Shown: positions 25,011 to 33,319, counted from the first letter of the stretch. The stretch is 33,396 nt of DNA from Gammaproteobacteria bacterium (GCA_021773195.1 JAJFKN010000016.1:1-33396); one strand, 5' to 3'. Numbers and translations are program-made. Notes: generated by a model not told the origin, from the letters alone.

Positions 25011-25481
25011 CTACTTCTCTAGCAGACTGCGCAACATCCAAGCGGTTTTTTCATGCACCGTCATACGCTGAGTCAATATATCCGCACTGACTTCATCTCC
25101 AGCCTCTTCTACCAAAGGAAAGAGTGAGCGCGCAGTGCTCACAACAGCCTCATGGGCCACCACCAACTGCTCAACCATGTTACTAGCATTAGGCACAGTG
25201 GTTTCTTCTTCAATGCTGGTGAGTGCTGCAAATTGGCTATAACTGCCCGGTGCGGGGAAACCGAGAGCCCGAATGCGTTCGGCAATCTCATCCACAGCCG
25301 TGGCTAATTCCGTGTAGTGGACTTCAAACATTTCATGTAATGAGGTGAACATTGGCCCCGTCACATTCCAGTGGAAATTATGTGTCTTTAAGTACAAAGT
25401 ATAACTATCCGCCAACAACTTGGATAATCCTTGAGCTATCTGTTCCCTGTGGCTTTCATTGATACCGATTTCGATTTTCAT
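25011..25481 (-). CDS. dps: Dps family ferritin-like DNA-protection protein
   Basis: A dodecameric mini-ferritin that oxidises and stores iron using peroxide and protects DNA in starvation or oxidative stress. The 156-residue product has the Dps ferroxidase signature split across subunits: [20 protein letters not shown] followed by [20 protein letters not shown]. The C-terminal helix holds [15 protein letters not shown]. Length is normal. GGAG lies 7 bases before the ATG. The N-terminus is short and carries only two Lys, so DNA binding through a lysine tail is uncertain. It is transcribed alone, divergent from rlmD, with palindromic sequence just upstream that may be an operator. Confidence 0.93.
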   Translation of the reverse strand: MKIEIGINESHREQIAQGLSKLLADSYTLYLKTHNFHWNVTGPMFTSLHEMFEVHYTELATAVDEIAERIRALGFPAPGSYSQFAALTSIEEETTVPNASNMVEQLVVAHEAVVSTARSLFPLVEEAGDEVSADILTQRMTVHEKTAWMLRSLLEK

Positions 25482-25511
25482 AGCAATCTCCTAGTAACCT
25501 GTTGATTTCAC

Positions 25512-25532
25512 TTAGGTAATGATATCACCTAA
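25512..25532. promoter_or_regulatory. Imperfect palindrome upstream of dps
   Basis: TTAGGT-aatgatatc-ACCTAA, with 6-bp arms, lies 30 bases before the dps ATG and could overlap its promoter. A position over a promoter is typical of a repressor or stress-regulator site. No known consensus (Fur, OxyR) is matched clearly. Confidence 0.35.
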
Positions 25533-25561
25533 CTCATACTTAGAGTCTAATCGATTTATTG

Positions 25562-25589
25562 CGATAGGTAAAATATATTATTTTTATCG
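25562..25589. promoter_or_regulatory. AT-rich inverted repeat between dps and rlmD
   Basis: CGATA ... TATCG arms flank an AT-rich core with near-symmetric AAAATAT/ATTATTTTT. It lies between the divergent genes and could be a regulator or nucleoid-protein site. The evidence is symmetry only. Confidence 0.25.
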
Positions 25590-25685
25590 TGTTGATAAAT
25601 CATAATTATCACAGTAAAGGTAGAAATAAAACCGCACAGGCGAACCTATGTTACAATTCTCTTTTTTTAGAAAAAGCGAAAAAAC

Positions 25686-27017
25686 ATGGGAAGAAGAGGC
25701 AAGAAGCCAATTTCTAAAGAGCCGATTGAAGTCACCATTAAATCCCTCAGCCATGAAGGACGGGGAGTCGCTCAAGTGGATGGCAAAACCACGTTTGTTT
25801 TTGGAGCCCTCCCCGGTGAAAAAGTCAGCATGGTATATACGGCCGTGAACCGGCAGTTTGATGAAGGGGCAATGGTAGAAGTGCACGAAGCATCCCCTCT
25901 GCGCGTACCAGCAAAGTGCGAGCACTTCGGTCTATGTGGTGGTTGCAGTTTGCAACATTTAGCCCCCGATGAACAAATCAAACATAAACAAGCCGTTTTG
26001 CTGGAACAATTACAACATTTTGGCAGTATTATCCCCCAAGAAATATTACCCCCTATTACAGGCCCACTTTGGGGTTATCGCCACAAGGCTCGTCTCGGCG
26101 CAAAACATGTTTTTAAAAAAGAAAAGGTTTTAGTGGGTTTTCGTGAACGGCAAAGTCGCTATATTGCTGATTTAAGTCATTGTCATGTCTTGCATCCTAG
26201 CATTGGCACTCTCTTACCACAGCTGAGCCAATTGATTGAAGGCATGAGTTGTTCCGACGCCATCCCTCAAATGGAAGTGGCTATCGGTGAAGAAGATCCT
26301 ATTTTAATTTTCCGTCATCTCTCAGAATTGACTGAACAAGATAAACAAGCCTTCATAGATTTTTCTAGGGCCCACAGCATACAAATCTACCTGCAACCAA
26401 AGGGCATGGATAGCGTGCATCGGCTGTGGCCTGAAACAGGAGCAGAAGAACTTTCTTATAAACTGCCCCACTACGATTTAACCTTATACTTCAAACCCAC
26501 GGATTTTACTCAAGTGAATCCCGCCATCAATGAATCTATGATTAAGCAAGCCTTACAATTATTGGACCCCCAACCTAAGGATCACATCCTAGATTTATTT
26601 TGCGGCTTAGGTAATTTCAGTTTGCCCATTGCAAAACAGTGTGAACAATTGATAGGTGTGGAAGGCGACCCACAAATGACACAACGGGCGACGGATAATG
26701 CTAAGCGCAATGACATTCATAATACAGCCTTTTATCCCTTTGATTTAACAAAAGATCTTACAAAAGAATCCTGGTGGCAACAAAAGTTTGATAAACTATT
26801 AATAGATCCACCGCGTAGTGGCGCCCTGGAATTGTTGCAACAAATGCAAAATTCCCAAGTCAACACCATTGTCTATGTATCTTGTAACCCTGCTACCTTG
26901 GCAAGAGATGCAGGCTACTTAGTTAATGACCTAGGGTATACTTTGCAATCCTGTGGCGTCATGGACATGTTTCCCCATACCAGTCATGTGGAATCCATGG
27001 CTTTATTCAAACGATAG
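25686..27017 (+). CDS. rlmD: 23S rRNA (uracil-1939 C5)-methyltransferase RlmD
   Basis: Methylates U1939 of 23S rRNA using S-adenosylmethionine and contains an iron-sulfur cluster. The 443-residue protein starts with a TRAM domain (EVTIKSLSHEGRGVAQVDGK and following strands). The [4Fe-4S] cysteines are C78, C84 and C87 (CEHFGLCGGC) with a fourth at C166 (SHCHVLHP). The SAM-binding motif is DLFCGLGNFSLPIA. LLIDPPRSGA and YVSCNPATLARD, with the catalytic Cys, sit near the end. All key residues are kept. The ribosome-binding site is weak. relA begins 9 bases after the stop, and the order rlmD-relA is also found in E. coli. Confidence 0.96.
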   Translation: MGRRGKKPISKEPIEVTIKSLSHEGRGVAQVDGKTTFVFGALPGEKVSMVYTAVNRQFDEGAMVEVHEASPLRVPAKCEHFGLCGGCSLQHLAPDEQIKHKQAVLLEQLQHFGSIIPQEILPPITGPLWGYRHKARLGAKHVFKKEKVLVGFRERQSRYIADLSHCHVLHPSIGTLLPQLSQLIEGMSCSDAIPQMEVAIGEEDPILIFRHLSELTEQDKQAFIDFSRAHSIQIYLQPKGMDSVHRLWPETGAEELSYKLPHYDLTLYFKPTDFTQVNPAINESMIKQALQLLDPQPKDHILDLFCGLGNFSLPIAKQCEQLIGVEGDPQMTQRATDNAKRNDIHNTAFYPFDLTKDLTKESWWQQKFDKLLIDPPRSGALELLQQMQNSQVNTIVYVSCNPATLARDAGYLVNDLGYTLQSCGVMDMFPHTSHVESMALFKR

Positions 27018-27026
27018 GAACCCAAC

Positions 27027-29240
27027 ATGGTAAAGCTCAAAGAAGCCGAACATATGCAAGCCGATGGCACCATTGATTTAGATGCTTGGATTTCTCATAT
27101 TATGCAGCATCGCAACCCTTCTGATGCTAAAGCTTTCCGTAATGCTTGCACCCTCAGCCAATTAGCTGGTGGTGATGAATATACCTTATCTGGCGAGACT
27201 TGTTTGCAACAGGGTTTGCATATGGCCGAAATCCTAGTGGATTTGAATATGGATGTGGAATCCATCAGTGCGGCTATTTTATATCATTCTGTTCAATACG
27301 CTGAATTAAACTACGAAGATATCGCCGAACATGTGGGGCAACGAGTAGCTGACTTGGTGGAAGGTGTGGAACAGATGCAAGCCATTAGCACTCTTCATAG
27401 TGGCGACATTAGACCCAATAAATTAAAAACTGATAATTTGCGTAAAATGCTTTTGGCCATGATCGATGATGTGCGTGTGGTTTTTATCAAATTAGCTGAA
27501 CGGGCATGCTTATTACGCTTCGCAAAAAATTTACCTAAATCCCAAGCCAAACTCATTGCCGATGAAGTCACTGAAATCTACGCTCCGCTAGCAAACCGTC
27601 TGGGCATAGGTCAATTGAAATGGGAACTGGAAGATTTAGCTTTTCGTATCTTACATCCTGACACATACAAAGAAATTGCCAGTCAATTGGATTCCAAGCG
27701 CATTGATCGTGAAAAATATGTCAAAGCCATGGTAGAAAAGTTAGAACATCTGACTCACGACATGGATGTTAAGGGTGCTATAGTCACGGGCCGAGTTAAA
27801 CATATCTTTAGCATCTACCGAAAAATGCAACGTAAAAATGTCGATTTTGATCAAATCTTTGATGTAACTGCAGTGCGGGTTTTATGTGATGATATTGAAG
27901 GTTGCTATAAAGTGTTAAGTGCAGTACATAGTGCCTGGGACCATCACCCTGAAGAATTTGACGACTATATCAATAGCCCAAAGCCCAATGGCTATCAATC
28001 CATACATACTGCTGTCGTGGGGCCCGAAGATAAAAATGTCGAAGTACAAATTCGTACCTTCCAAATGCATGAAGAATCGGAATTGGGTGTGGCCGCCCAT
28101 TGGAAGTATAAAGAGGGCGCAGGTACAGGTGCCGATTACGAAGATAAAATTGCACTATTACGTCAAGTATTGGATTGGCAAGAAGAACTATCAGAAAGCG
28201 ACGAAACCCTACAACAAGCCCACAAACAAATTTTTAGTGACCGCATTTATGTATTTACGCCCAATGGTGATATTATGGATTTACCCACGGGTTCTACGCC
28301 ATTAGATTTCGCCTATCATGTGCATAGTGAAGTGGGCAATCGTTGTCGTGGCGCTAAGGCAAACGGGCATATCGTGCCTTTAACTTACCAATTACAAACA
28401 GGCGAACGAGTTGAAATCCTCACAGCTAAACAACCCAGTCCCAGTCGTGATTGGTTAAATCCTCATTCAGGTTATTTAAAAACATCCCGAGCTAAAGCCA
28501 AGGTCCATCATTGGTTTAAACAACAAGATCACGATCGTAATCTTTCAGAAGGCCAACATGCCCTTGATAGAGAATTGAAACGCCTTAATTTGAAACCCGT
28601 AAATTACGATAAACTGGCACCACAATTGAATTATAAAAATCGTGATGACTTGCTAGCCGCTTTAGGCGGTGGCGATATACGTATGGCGCAAATCATCAAC
28701 CCCATTCAAGCACTGCAAAATGTCACCGAAGTAGAAAAGCCCACCATCAGTGCTGTGGCGAAAAAGATTGCGGCCAAAGGCGGATCTACGGATGTCACCA
28801 TCCAGGGCGTAGATAATTTGTTAACTAGCATTGCACGCTGTTGTAAACCCGTACCGGGCGACGCCATCATTGGTTTTATTACCACCGGCCGCGGTGTCAC
28901 CATCCATCATGAAAACTGTAATAACGTCAAACAAATCCGCAAAGAAACACCCGATCGCGTGATCGATGTCAGTTGGGGCGATAATTTGAAGCAAGCCTAT
29001 CCCGTGGATATATACATCTATGCGGAAGATAGGCCGGGGTTATTAAAAGATATTTCCCTACTCTTGTTGGCAGAAAAAATGAACATCTTAGGCTTACAAA
29101 CCACACCGTCCAAAGCGGAAGAAGATGCTTTTGTTACATTAACCGTTGAAATCACCAGCTTAACCACTCTAAAGAAAATTTTAGAACGACTAAAACAATT
29201 GCCTTCAGTCAATGATGTGTTACGACAGCGTACAAAATAA
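27027..29240 (+). CDS. relA: GTP pyrophosphokinase RelA ((p)ppGpp synthetase I)
   Basis: Ribosome-associated synthetase that makes (p)ppGpp in response to uncharged tRNA. The 737-residue layout is RelA-like. An N-terminal HD-type domain without a working HD motif has ILYHSVQY where SpoT-type hydrolases have HDxxED. The synthetase domain contains GRVKHIFSIYRKMQRKN and EFDDYINSPKPNGYQSIHT, including the EFDD (ExDD) signature typical of RelA, not the RxKD of SpoT. A TGS domain (RIYVFTPNGDIMDLPTGST), a zinc-finger region (ARCCKPVPGD) and a C-terminal ACT domain (YAEDRPGLLKDIS) follow. It is therefore predicted to be synthetase-only, and a SpoT would be expected elsewhere. It lies in an operon with rlmD and mazG. 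Confidence 0.96.
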   Translation: MVKLKEAEHMQADGTIDLDAWISHIMQHRNPSDAKAFRNACTLSQLAGGDEYTLSGETCLQQGLHMAEILVDLNMDVESISAAILYHSVQYAELNYEDIAEHVGQRVADLVEGVEQMQAISTLHSGDIRPNKLKTDNLRKMLLAMIDDVRVVFIKLAERACLLRFAKNLPKSQAKLIADEVTEIYAPLANRLGIGQLKWELEDLAFRILHPDTYKEIASQLDSKRIDREKYVKAMVEKLEHLTHDMDVKGAIVTGRVKHIFSIYRKMQRKNVDFDQIFDVTAVRVLCDDIEGCYKVLSAVHSAWDHHPEEFDDYINSPKPNGYQSIHTAVVGPEDKNVEVQIRTFQMHEESELGVAAHWKYKEGAGTGADYEDKIALLRQVLDWQEELSESDETLQQAHKQIFSDRIYVFTPNGDIMDLPTGSTPLDFAYHVHSEVGNRCRGAKANGHIVPLTYQLQTGERVEILTAKQPSPSRDWLNPHSGYLKTSRAKAKVHHWFKQQDHDRNLSEGQHALDRELKRLNLKPVNYDKLAPQLNYKNRDDLLAALGGGDIRMAQIINPIQALQNVTEVEKPTISAVAKKIAAKGGSTDVTIQGVDNLLTSIARCCKPVPGDAIIGFITTGRGVTIHHENCNNVKQIRKETPDRVIDVSWGDNLKQAYPVDIYIYAEDRPGLLKDISLLLLAEKMNILGLQTTPSKAEEDAFVTLTVEITSLTTLKKILERLKQLPSVNDVLRQRTK

Positions 29241-29251
29241 GGATTGACCCT

Positions 29252-30025
29252 ATGGAATTCATGCATGCCTTATTAAAACAAATGGCTCAATTGCGGGATC
29301 TCAATACCGGATGCCCCTGGTGTTTGCGTCAAGATTTTTCAAGCCTAACCCCACACACCATAGAAGAAGCTTATGAAGTCACCACTGCAGTGGAAGATGA
29401 GGATTTCGTAAAATTAAAAGATGAACTAGGCGATCTACTTTTTCAAATTGTATTTTACGCTCAGCTAGCCGAAGAAAAAGGTTATTTTAAATTCGACGAT
29501 GTGGCTAAAGCCATGTTAGATAAAAATCAACGCCGCGGTTTTAAAACCCGTAAAGCCAGCGAACATGCCGCCGAAGATGCCCATGAACATTGGGACCGCA
29601 TAAAACGCCAAGAAACCCCGAATCAAGCCAGCGTCTTAGAAGGCATCACTCATACTCTGCCCGCCATACAGCAGGCCCACAACATACAACGCAAAGCTGC
29701 ACGTGTGGGATTTGATTGGCCTGACGCCAAACCTGTATTTCGTAAGGTCCGAGAAGAAATCACTGAATTAGAAGAAGAATATGCCAACCCCCATGATGAA
29801 GAGCGTTTGAAAGATGAATTGGGCGATGTGCTCTTCAGCGTGGTTAACTTATCTCGCCATTTAAACCAAGACCCAGAACAAGCTTTGCGTTTTTCCAATA
29901 AAAAATTCATTCGACGTTTTCAATGTTTGGAAAACATGCTACAAGAACAAGGTGATACCTTGGAGAATAAAACTTTGGCTGAGCTAGAAACCCTGTGGCA
30001 ACAGGCCAAAGTAAAAATAGGGTAA
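29252..30025 (+). CDS. mazG: Nucleoside triphosphate pyrophosphohydrolase MazG
   Basis: Hydrolyses NTPs and dNTPs to monophosphates, sanitising the nucleotide pool and, in E. coli, lowering ppGpp. The 257-residue protein has two MazG helical repeats: TIEEAYEVTTAVEDED with DELGDLLFQIVFYAQ, and REEITELEEEY with DELGDVLFSVVNLSRHL. Both keep the metal-binding EExxE and ExxD residues. The N-terminal GCPWDxxQT motif reads GCPWCLRQDF, and the RRHPHVF segment common in the family is replaced by QRRGFKTR. AAGGA lies 8 bases before the ATG at 29252. It follows relA by 11 bases. In E. coli the mazEF toxin-antitoxin pair sits between relA and mazG; no such genes are present here. Confidence 0.95.
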   Translation: MEFMHALLKQMAQLRDLNTGCPWCLRQDFSSLTPHTIEEAYEVTTAVEDEDFVKLKDELGDLLFQIVFYAQLAEEKGYFKFDDVAKAMLDKNQRRGFKTRKASEHAAEDAHEHWDRIKRQETPNQASVLEGITHTLPAIQQAHNIQRKAARVGFDWPDAKPVFRKVREEITELEEEYANPHDEERLKDELGDVLFSVVNLSRHLNQDPEQALRFSNKKFIRRFQCLENMLQEQGDTLENKTLAELETLWQQAKVKIG

Positions 30026-30090
30026 AGATGTATTGCCCCAACTTTCAAAGGTGATATAATTATAACCATATAATAAGTCGAGTAATCACC

Positions 30091-31893
30091 ATGCAAAGAA
30101 GAATCACTAACGCACGTCGTAAAAGGCCAACTGTAGCAACCACTGATCGCACCACCACTAAACCTTCAACCACTGAAGTCTCTGAAAAAGCCATCCGCCA
30201 GTTTATCGAGCACTATCCAGCGCACATAAAAAAACATAGCTTTATAGAAACAGTACTGAGTAAAATTGAAAACATGCCGCCTCTCACGTTCATGAATAAA
30301 ATACACAGTCATATGTATTTATCAGTATTGCATTATGCTCTCGGACTAGGCTACAAGGCACAGAAGGCATACTCCAACGCTATGCAGCATTTCAACCAAG
30401 CCAAACTATTTCACGCTACTATTGGCGGCTCCTTTGACAAAATCCACTCAAATTCATGGGTTAGTCAACACTACTACAGTAAACAAAAAACCCACCGCAG
30501 AGCTAGAGAATTTGATAGAGTTTTCCAACATCTTACTATTGAACAGATAGTAAAAGAATACTGTGATTGCAGAGAGGGCTTTTTCCGAAAAAATCCCATC
30601 ACTATAAAAAAGTCCCAGAGACAAGATATCGAAAAACTTAGAAGCAAGCCCGACTTACTTTTCCAAGTCGCTAAAACATTTACTATAGCCATGTTAGGCA
30701 ATACTGGGAATGAGGAAGTAATAAACTGCGTCTTGCCCAAGATTATAGGATCACACCTAGGTACAAGATATATAAAATATACTAGTATAATTCGTCAGCT
30801 GATTGAAACAAGTCCCTACACGGAAAGTTATTATATTTTCAAGTTATCAGCCAATGAAACCAATAGAAATCCCTTTCTTTCACTCTTGCCCGATAATGTG
30901 GGCTTGAAACGTAATTTTGACGCCGCATTCACAAAGAAAATTACTACTGATACCTTTCAACTCATCATGCGCATATGTCTATTTATTATCTTCCTGCTAC
31001 TTTCAAGCATAGATTATTACTTTGATTTATCAATGAAAGTTGGATTTCCCTTTCTCACTCCTCTGCTCTGGTTACTGGCTGTTGTTTCATTGCTGTGGTT
31101 ACTAATTAAATTTCTCAACATGCATTTATCCAACGCAGGCCAAGAATATTCCCTTGCGCTGCATATGGAAAATCACGAACTTGACCTTAACCTGGGAATA
31201 AATGCATCCCTACGTGTGGAATTTATCACTAATCAACCAAAAACCCACCCGATAACAAAGGGCGAAGAAGAATGCCTGAGTGAAACTGAAGAACCAAAAA
31301 CCTGCCGGGTCATCATGACCTTTGAAACTGCTGAAACCTATGTGCCGACACAAAGAAGAGATAAGGTTAAAACCAAAGGGGAAGCGAATCCTGCTAAGGT
31401 CAAGGCTCGTACCTTCGACAAGCCTGAAGTATCTAGCGTTCAACAACAGTTAGATACTCATCTGCCTGGTGTGGCAGAAGATGAGCTGCATCACCTTGAA
31501 AATAGTACCCGCAGTGAAATGCTGTTTATTCCCGACAGATTTATAAATGATTATGGCATCGGCGACAGACGCCTGACTTTCTTAGCTAAAGACGGTGACT
31601 GGAATGGATTAAAACCCATCCACATTCCAGGCCATGATGGCATAGCACAGGTTCATATCGCCGGACAAGATATATCAATAAAAATTACCCATGAATTAAA
31701 ACTTGCAGGTACAGGCAATGATGCGCAGCGACTCTTCTGTGGTTTGATTCCCGGGACACAAATCTACATGGGTCTTATTCATTTGGAAAAAGGCTTACAT
31801 AAAAGCTGGAAACCTTTAGAAACCGCTATCAAGCAATCCAACATCACACCCATTGAAATCAATCTGCCGGATCGTCGAATGGAATTGCGATAA
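30091..31893 (+). CDS. Hypothetical membrane protein with central transmembrane hairpin
   Basis: An orphan 600-residue protein I do not recognise. The first ~30 residues are Arg/Lys/Thr-rich with no signal peptide. Residues 75-112 resemble a single TPR-type helix pair (ALGLGYKAQKAYSNAMQHFN). Two adjacent hydrophobic segments near 291-312 and 321-344 would form a membrane hairpin with both ends on one side. The C-terminal half is soluble, with a charged Lys/Glu-rich linker (about 385-455) and a beta-rich domain containing GDWNGLKPIHIPGHDG. TATAAT ends 16 bases before the ATG, so the leader would be very short, as for the orphan gene at 13980. It lies between mazG and a REP-like hairpin cluster. 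An effector or envelope role is possible, with no direct evidence. Confidence 0.75.
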   Translation: MQRRITNARRKRPTVATTDRTTTKPSTTEVSEKAIRQFIEHYPAHIKKHSFIETVLSKIENMPPLTFMNKIHSHMYLSVLHYALGLGYKAQKAYSNAMQHFNQAKLFHATIGGSFDKIHSNSWVSQHYYSKQKTHRRAREFDRVFQHLTIEQIVKEYCDCREGFFRKNPITIKKSQRQDIEKLRSKPDLLFQVAKTFTIAMLGNTGNEEVINCVLPKIIGSHLGTRYIKYTSIIRQLIETSPYTESYYIFKLSANETNRNPFLSLLPDNVGLKRNFDAAFTKKITTDTFQLIMRICLFIIFLLLSSIDYYFDLSMKVGFPFLTPLLWLLAVVSLLWLLIKFLNMHLSNAGQEYSLALHMENHELDLNLGINASLRVEFITNQPKTHPITKGEEECLSETEEPKTCRVIMTFETAETYVPTQRRDKVKTKGEANPAKVKARTFDKPEVSSVQQQLDTHLPGVAEDELHHLENSTRSEMLFIPDRFINDYGIGDRRLTFLAKDGDWNGLKPIHIPGHDGIAQVHIAGQDISIKITHELKLAGTGNDAQRLFCGLIPGTQIYMGLIHLEKGLHKSWKPLETAIKQSNITPIEINLPDRRMELR

Positions 31894-31947
31894 GCAGTTC
31901 CAATTTTTCGGCCTATCCCCCTTAGGGGAAACGCTTATTTGGACTGG

Positions 31948-32024
31948 ACCCCGGCTTTCGCCGGGGTGACGGGCCTTCGCACGGCTTGATGCAATTACTC
32001 CGTCTTTCCGCGGCTTGACCGCGG
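31948..32024. repeat. REP-like hairpin cluster
   Basis: ACCCCGGC-tttc-GCCGGGGT (31948-31967, 8-bp stem) and CCGCGG-cttga-CCGCGG (32008-32024) lie in a GC-rich patch after the 600-residue gene. The first hairpin, followed by GACG, resembles the hairpin at 33240-33259 and is probably the same repeat family. No gene is seen in 31894-32092. Confidence 0.6.
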
Positions 32025-32092
32025 CCTGTCCCCTGAAGGGAGATCCAGAGCTGAGTAGAACGTTGCTATGATGGGAATGCCACGAAAAGAAA

Positions 32093-32515
32093 TTAATGTT
32101 TCGTCCCGCGGTATTTGATGACGATCAAATCGTATTGCTTATAAAAGTGGGCTTGCAAAGGATAGTTGGCTAAAAGCACCATAAAAAGATCATTCAAATT
32201 ATCGGCAGAAATGGTCTCTGTTTTTGGCCATTGGAAATCTTTTACGGGGGACCAAACCAAGCGCCCCCAATTGTATTGCGCTGCCAGACGATTCAAATTA
32301 CCTTGCAGTGAACCTTGCTTCATCAAAATTTTGTAGGGACCGTGATGTTGACCATAACCTGCCTTATCTTCTTTGGCATGATAAGAAAAACTGACATTAT
32401 CGGGTGACACACCCATAGGCGTTTCCGCGGTATAGAATCCCCCATAGCTTGCACTGGCAGTAAGGACCATAAAAAGGCCTAAGAAAAGACTAGTTAGGGC
32501 TTTGTAATAAGGCAT
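32093..32515 (-). CDS. Small exported protein with TcpQ/PilL-like domain
   Basis: A 140-residue protein with a signal peptide (MPYYKALTSLFLGLFMVLTASA, cleavage about residues 22-26). The mature part ends in GSLQGNLNRLAAQYNWGRLVW and then NLNDLFMVLLANYPLQAHFYKQYDLIVIKY. This resembles the small C-terminal domain of TcpQ/PilL-type pilus and secretin-associated proteins, or an STN-like fold. The likeness is by eye. The ATG at 32515 is chosen because it places the signal peptide at the N-terminus; a GTG at 32545 would add ten polar residues. A good promoter lies upstream. No other pilus or secretin genes are in the window, so the partner is unknown. Confidence 0.75.
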   Translation of the reverse strand: MPYYKALTSLFLGLFMVLTASASYGGFYTAETPMGVSPDNVSFSYHAKEDKAGYGQHHGPYKILMKQGSLQGNLNRLAAQYNWGRLVWSPVKDFQWPKTETISADNLNDLFMVLLANYPLQAHFYKQYDLIVIKYRGTKH

Positions 32516-32552
32516 GGGGCTCTCATAGTTTATATGTTCACACACTGTTCAG

Positions 32553-32580
32553 AGTATACGAATTGCATGGGTAAAATCAA
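32553..32580 (-). promoter_or_regulatory. Promoter of the TcpQ-like gene
   Basis: Minus-strand -35 TTGATT (32580-32575), a 16-base spacer and -10 TATACT (32558-32553). The expected start near 32546 gives a leader of about 30 bases before the ATG at 32515. Confidence 0.5.
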
Positions 32581-32655
32581 GACCCAAAGGCCTTATTCTG
32601 AACCCTTGGCATGGCGCCATGAGTTTGCTAGTATGGCGACATCCATAGGGAATAA

Positions 32656-32707
32656 AGGGCATCAGCCCTGAGTATTGGCTTTCACCCATCTCGTCGGTGA
32701 AAAAGGA
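32656..32707 (+). promoter_or_regulatory. Structured leader of the HPt gene
   Basis: Two hairpins, AGGGC-atca-GCCCT (32656-32669) and TTTCACC-catctcgtc-GGTGAAA (32680-32702), lie directly before a strong AAGGAGG. The second stem ends at the edge of the ribosome-binding site and could affect its access. The GGAGGA sequence would also suit CsrA binding. Regulation is inferred. Confidence 0.35.
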
Positions 32708-32716
32708 GGATCCGCC

Positions 32717-33061
32717 ATGTCACAAGATAAAGCAATTGATTGGGAATTAGGCACTAAGTTAGCAGGTGGCAAGGAAGAACTTGCACGGCAAATGATTGAA
32801 CTACTAGCTCAAGAATTACCCGAAACGCGCATTGAATTAAGTCAACTCTTTCAACAGCGGGATTTTGATAACCTGCAAAAAGCCGTGCATAAATTGCATG
32901 GGGGCACTTGCTATTGTGGCGTCCCCTTTTTGAAAAAAGCGGCAAAAACCTTTGAAGATAGCTTGCGCGCAGAGGAACAAGAAAAATTCCCGACACAATT
33001 CCAACATTTATTGGATGAAATTGACCGCGTGATGGGTGAGTTTGCTCAATTAACTCATTAA
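32717..33061 (+). CDS. Stand-alone histidine phosphotransfer (HPt) protein, BarA-type
   Basis: A 114-residue single-domain HPt protein that would pass phosphate between a hybrid sensor kinase and a response regulator. IDWELGTKLAGGKEELARQMI is the first helix, and VHKLHGGTCYCGVPFLKKA holds the phosphorylated His (H58). The sequence is close to the C-terminal HPt domain of BarA/GacS-type kinases (compare HKLHGSCGYSGVP). The ATG at 32717 is preceded by AAGGAGG with 7-base spacing; an upstream TTG frame extension is not needed. No kinase or receiver is encoded beside it, so it is an orphan module, either a separate phosphorelay part or a split-off BarA/LetS HPt domain. It is divergent from the TcpQ-like gene. 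Confidence 0.93.
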   Translation: MSQDKAIDWELGTKLAGGKEELARQMIELLAQELPETRIELSQLFQQRDFDNLQKAVHKLHGGTCYCGVPFLKKAAKTFEDSLRAEEQEKFPTQFQHLLDEIDRVMGEFAQLTH

Positions 33062-33156
33062 TCAATTCCGTGGTTCTAGCTTTGCAGCCTGTTCTCTGAG
33101 AGGAGACTTTCTAACAACCTTCTTCGTCTTCCTGGAATTTTGTGCAGCATTTCCTA

Positions 33157-33233
33157 CGTCATCCCGGCATTTTACATTGGTCCTTCGCAGAAGGACCGTA
33201 AAATATCCGGGATCCATAGAAATATTCTGCTCA
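33157..33233. repeat. MITE-like hairpin repeat, copy 1
   Basis: A 77-base unit identical to 33320-33396 except for one base. It contains a nested hairpin (33161-33213): ATCCCGG, ATTTTAC and GGTCCTT pair with AAGGACC, GTAAAAT and CCGGGAT around a cgcag loop. It begins CGTCATCCCGG, a form widespread in palindromic repeats of intracellular bacteria. Confidence 0.85.
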
Positions 33234-33239
33234 GTATGG

Positions 33240-33259
33240 ATTCCCGCCTTCGCGGGAAT
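33240..33259. repeat. Hairpin between the MITE copies
   Basis: ATTCCCGC-cttc-GCGGGAAT, an 8-bp perfect stem followed by GACG. It is the same type as 31948-31967. Confidence 0.75.
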
Positions 33260-33314
33260 GACGTTAGGGTATGCGGGAATGACGTTAGGGTACGAGGGAA
33301 TGACGTTGAGGTAT
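33252..33314 (+). repeat. 21-bp tandem repeat, three copies
   Basis: Units at 33252-33272, 33273-33293 and 33294-33314, each like GCGGGAATGACGTTAGGGTA plus one base. Unit 2 differs from unit 1 by one base and unit 3 by a few more. They are extra copies of the right arm of the preceding hairpin. The region 33062-33396 holds no gene apart from these repeats. Confidence 0.85.
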
Positions 33315-33319
33315 CGTTA

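Noticed and set aside
27915..28305. Overlapping frames inside relA on both strands
   Set aside because: They lie wholly within the conserved synthetase domain of relA and have no independent support.
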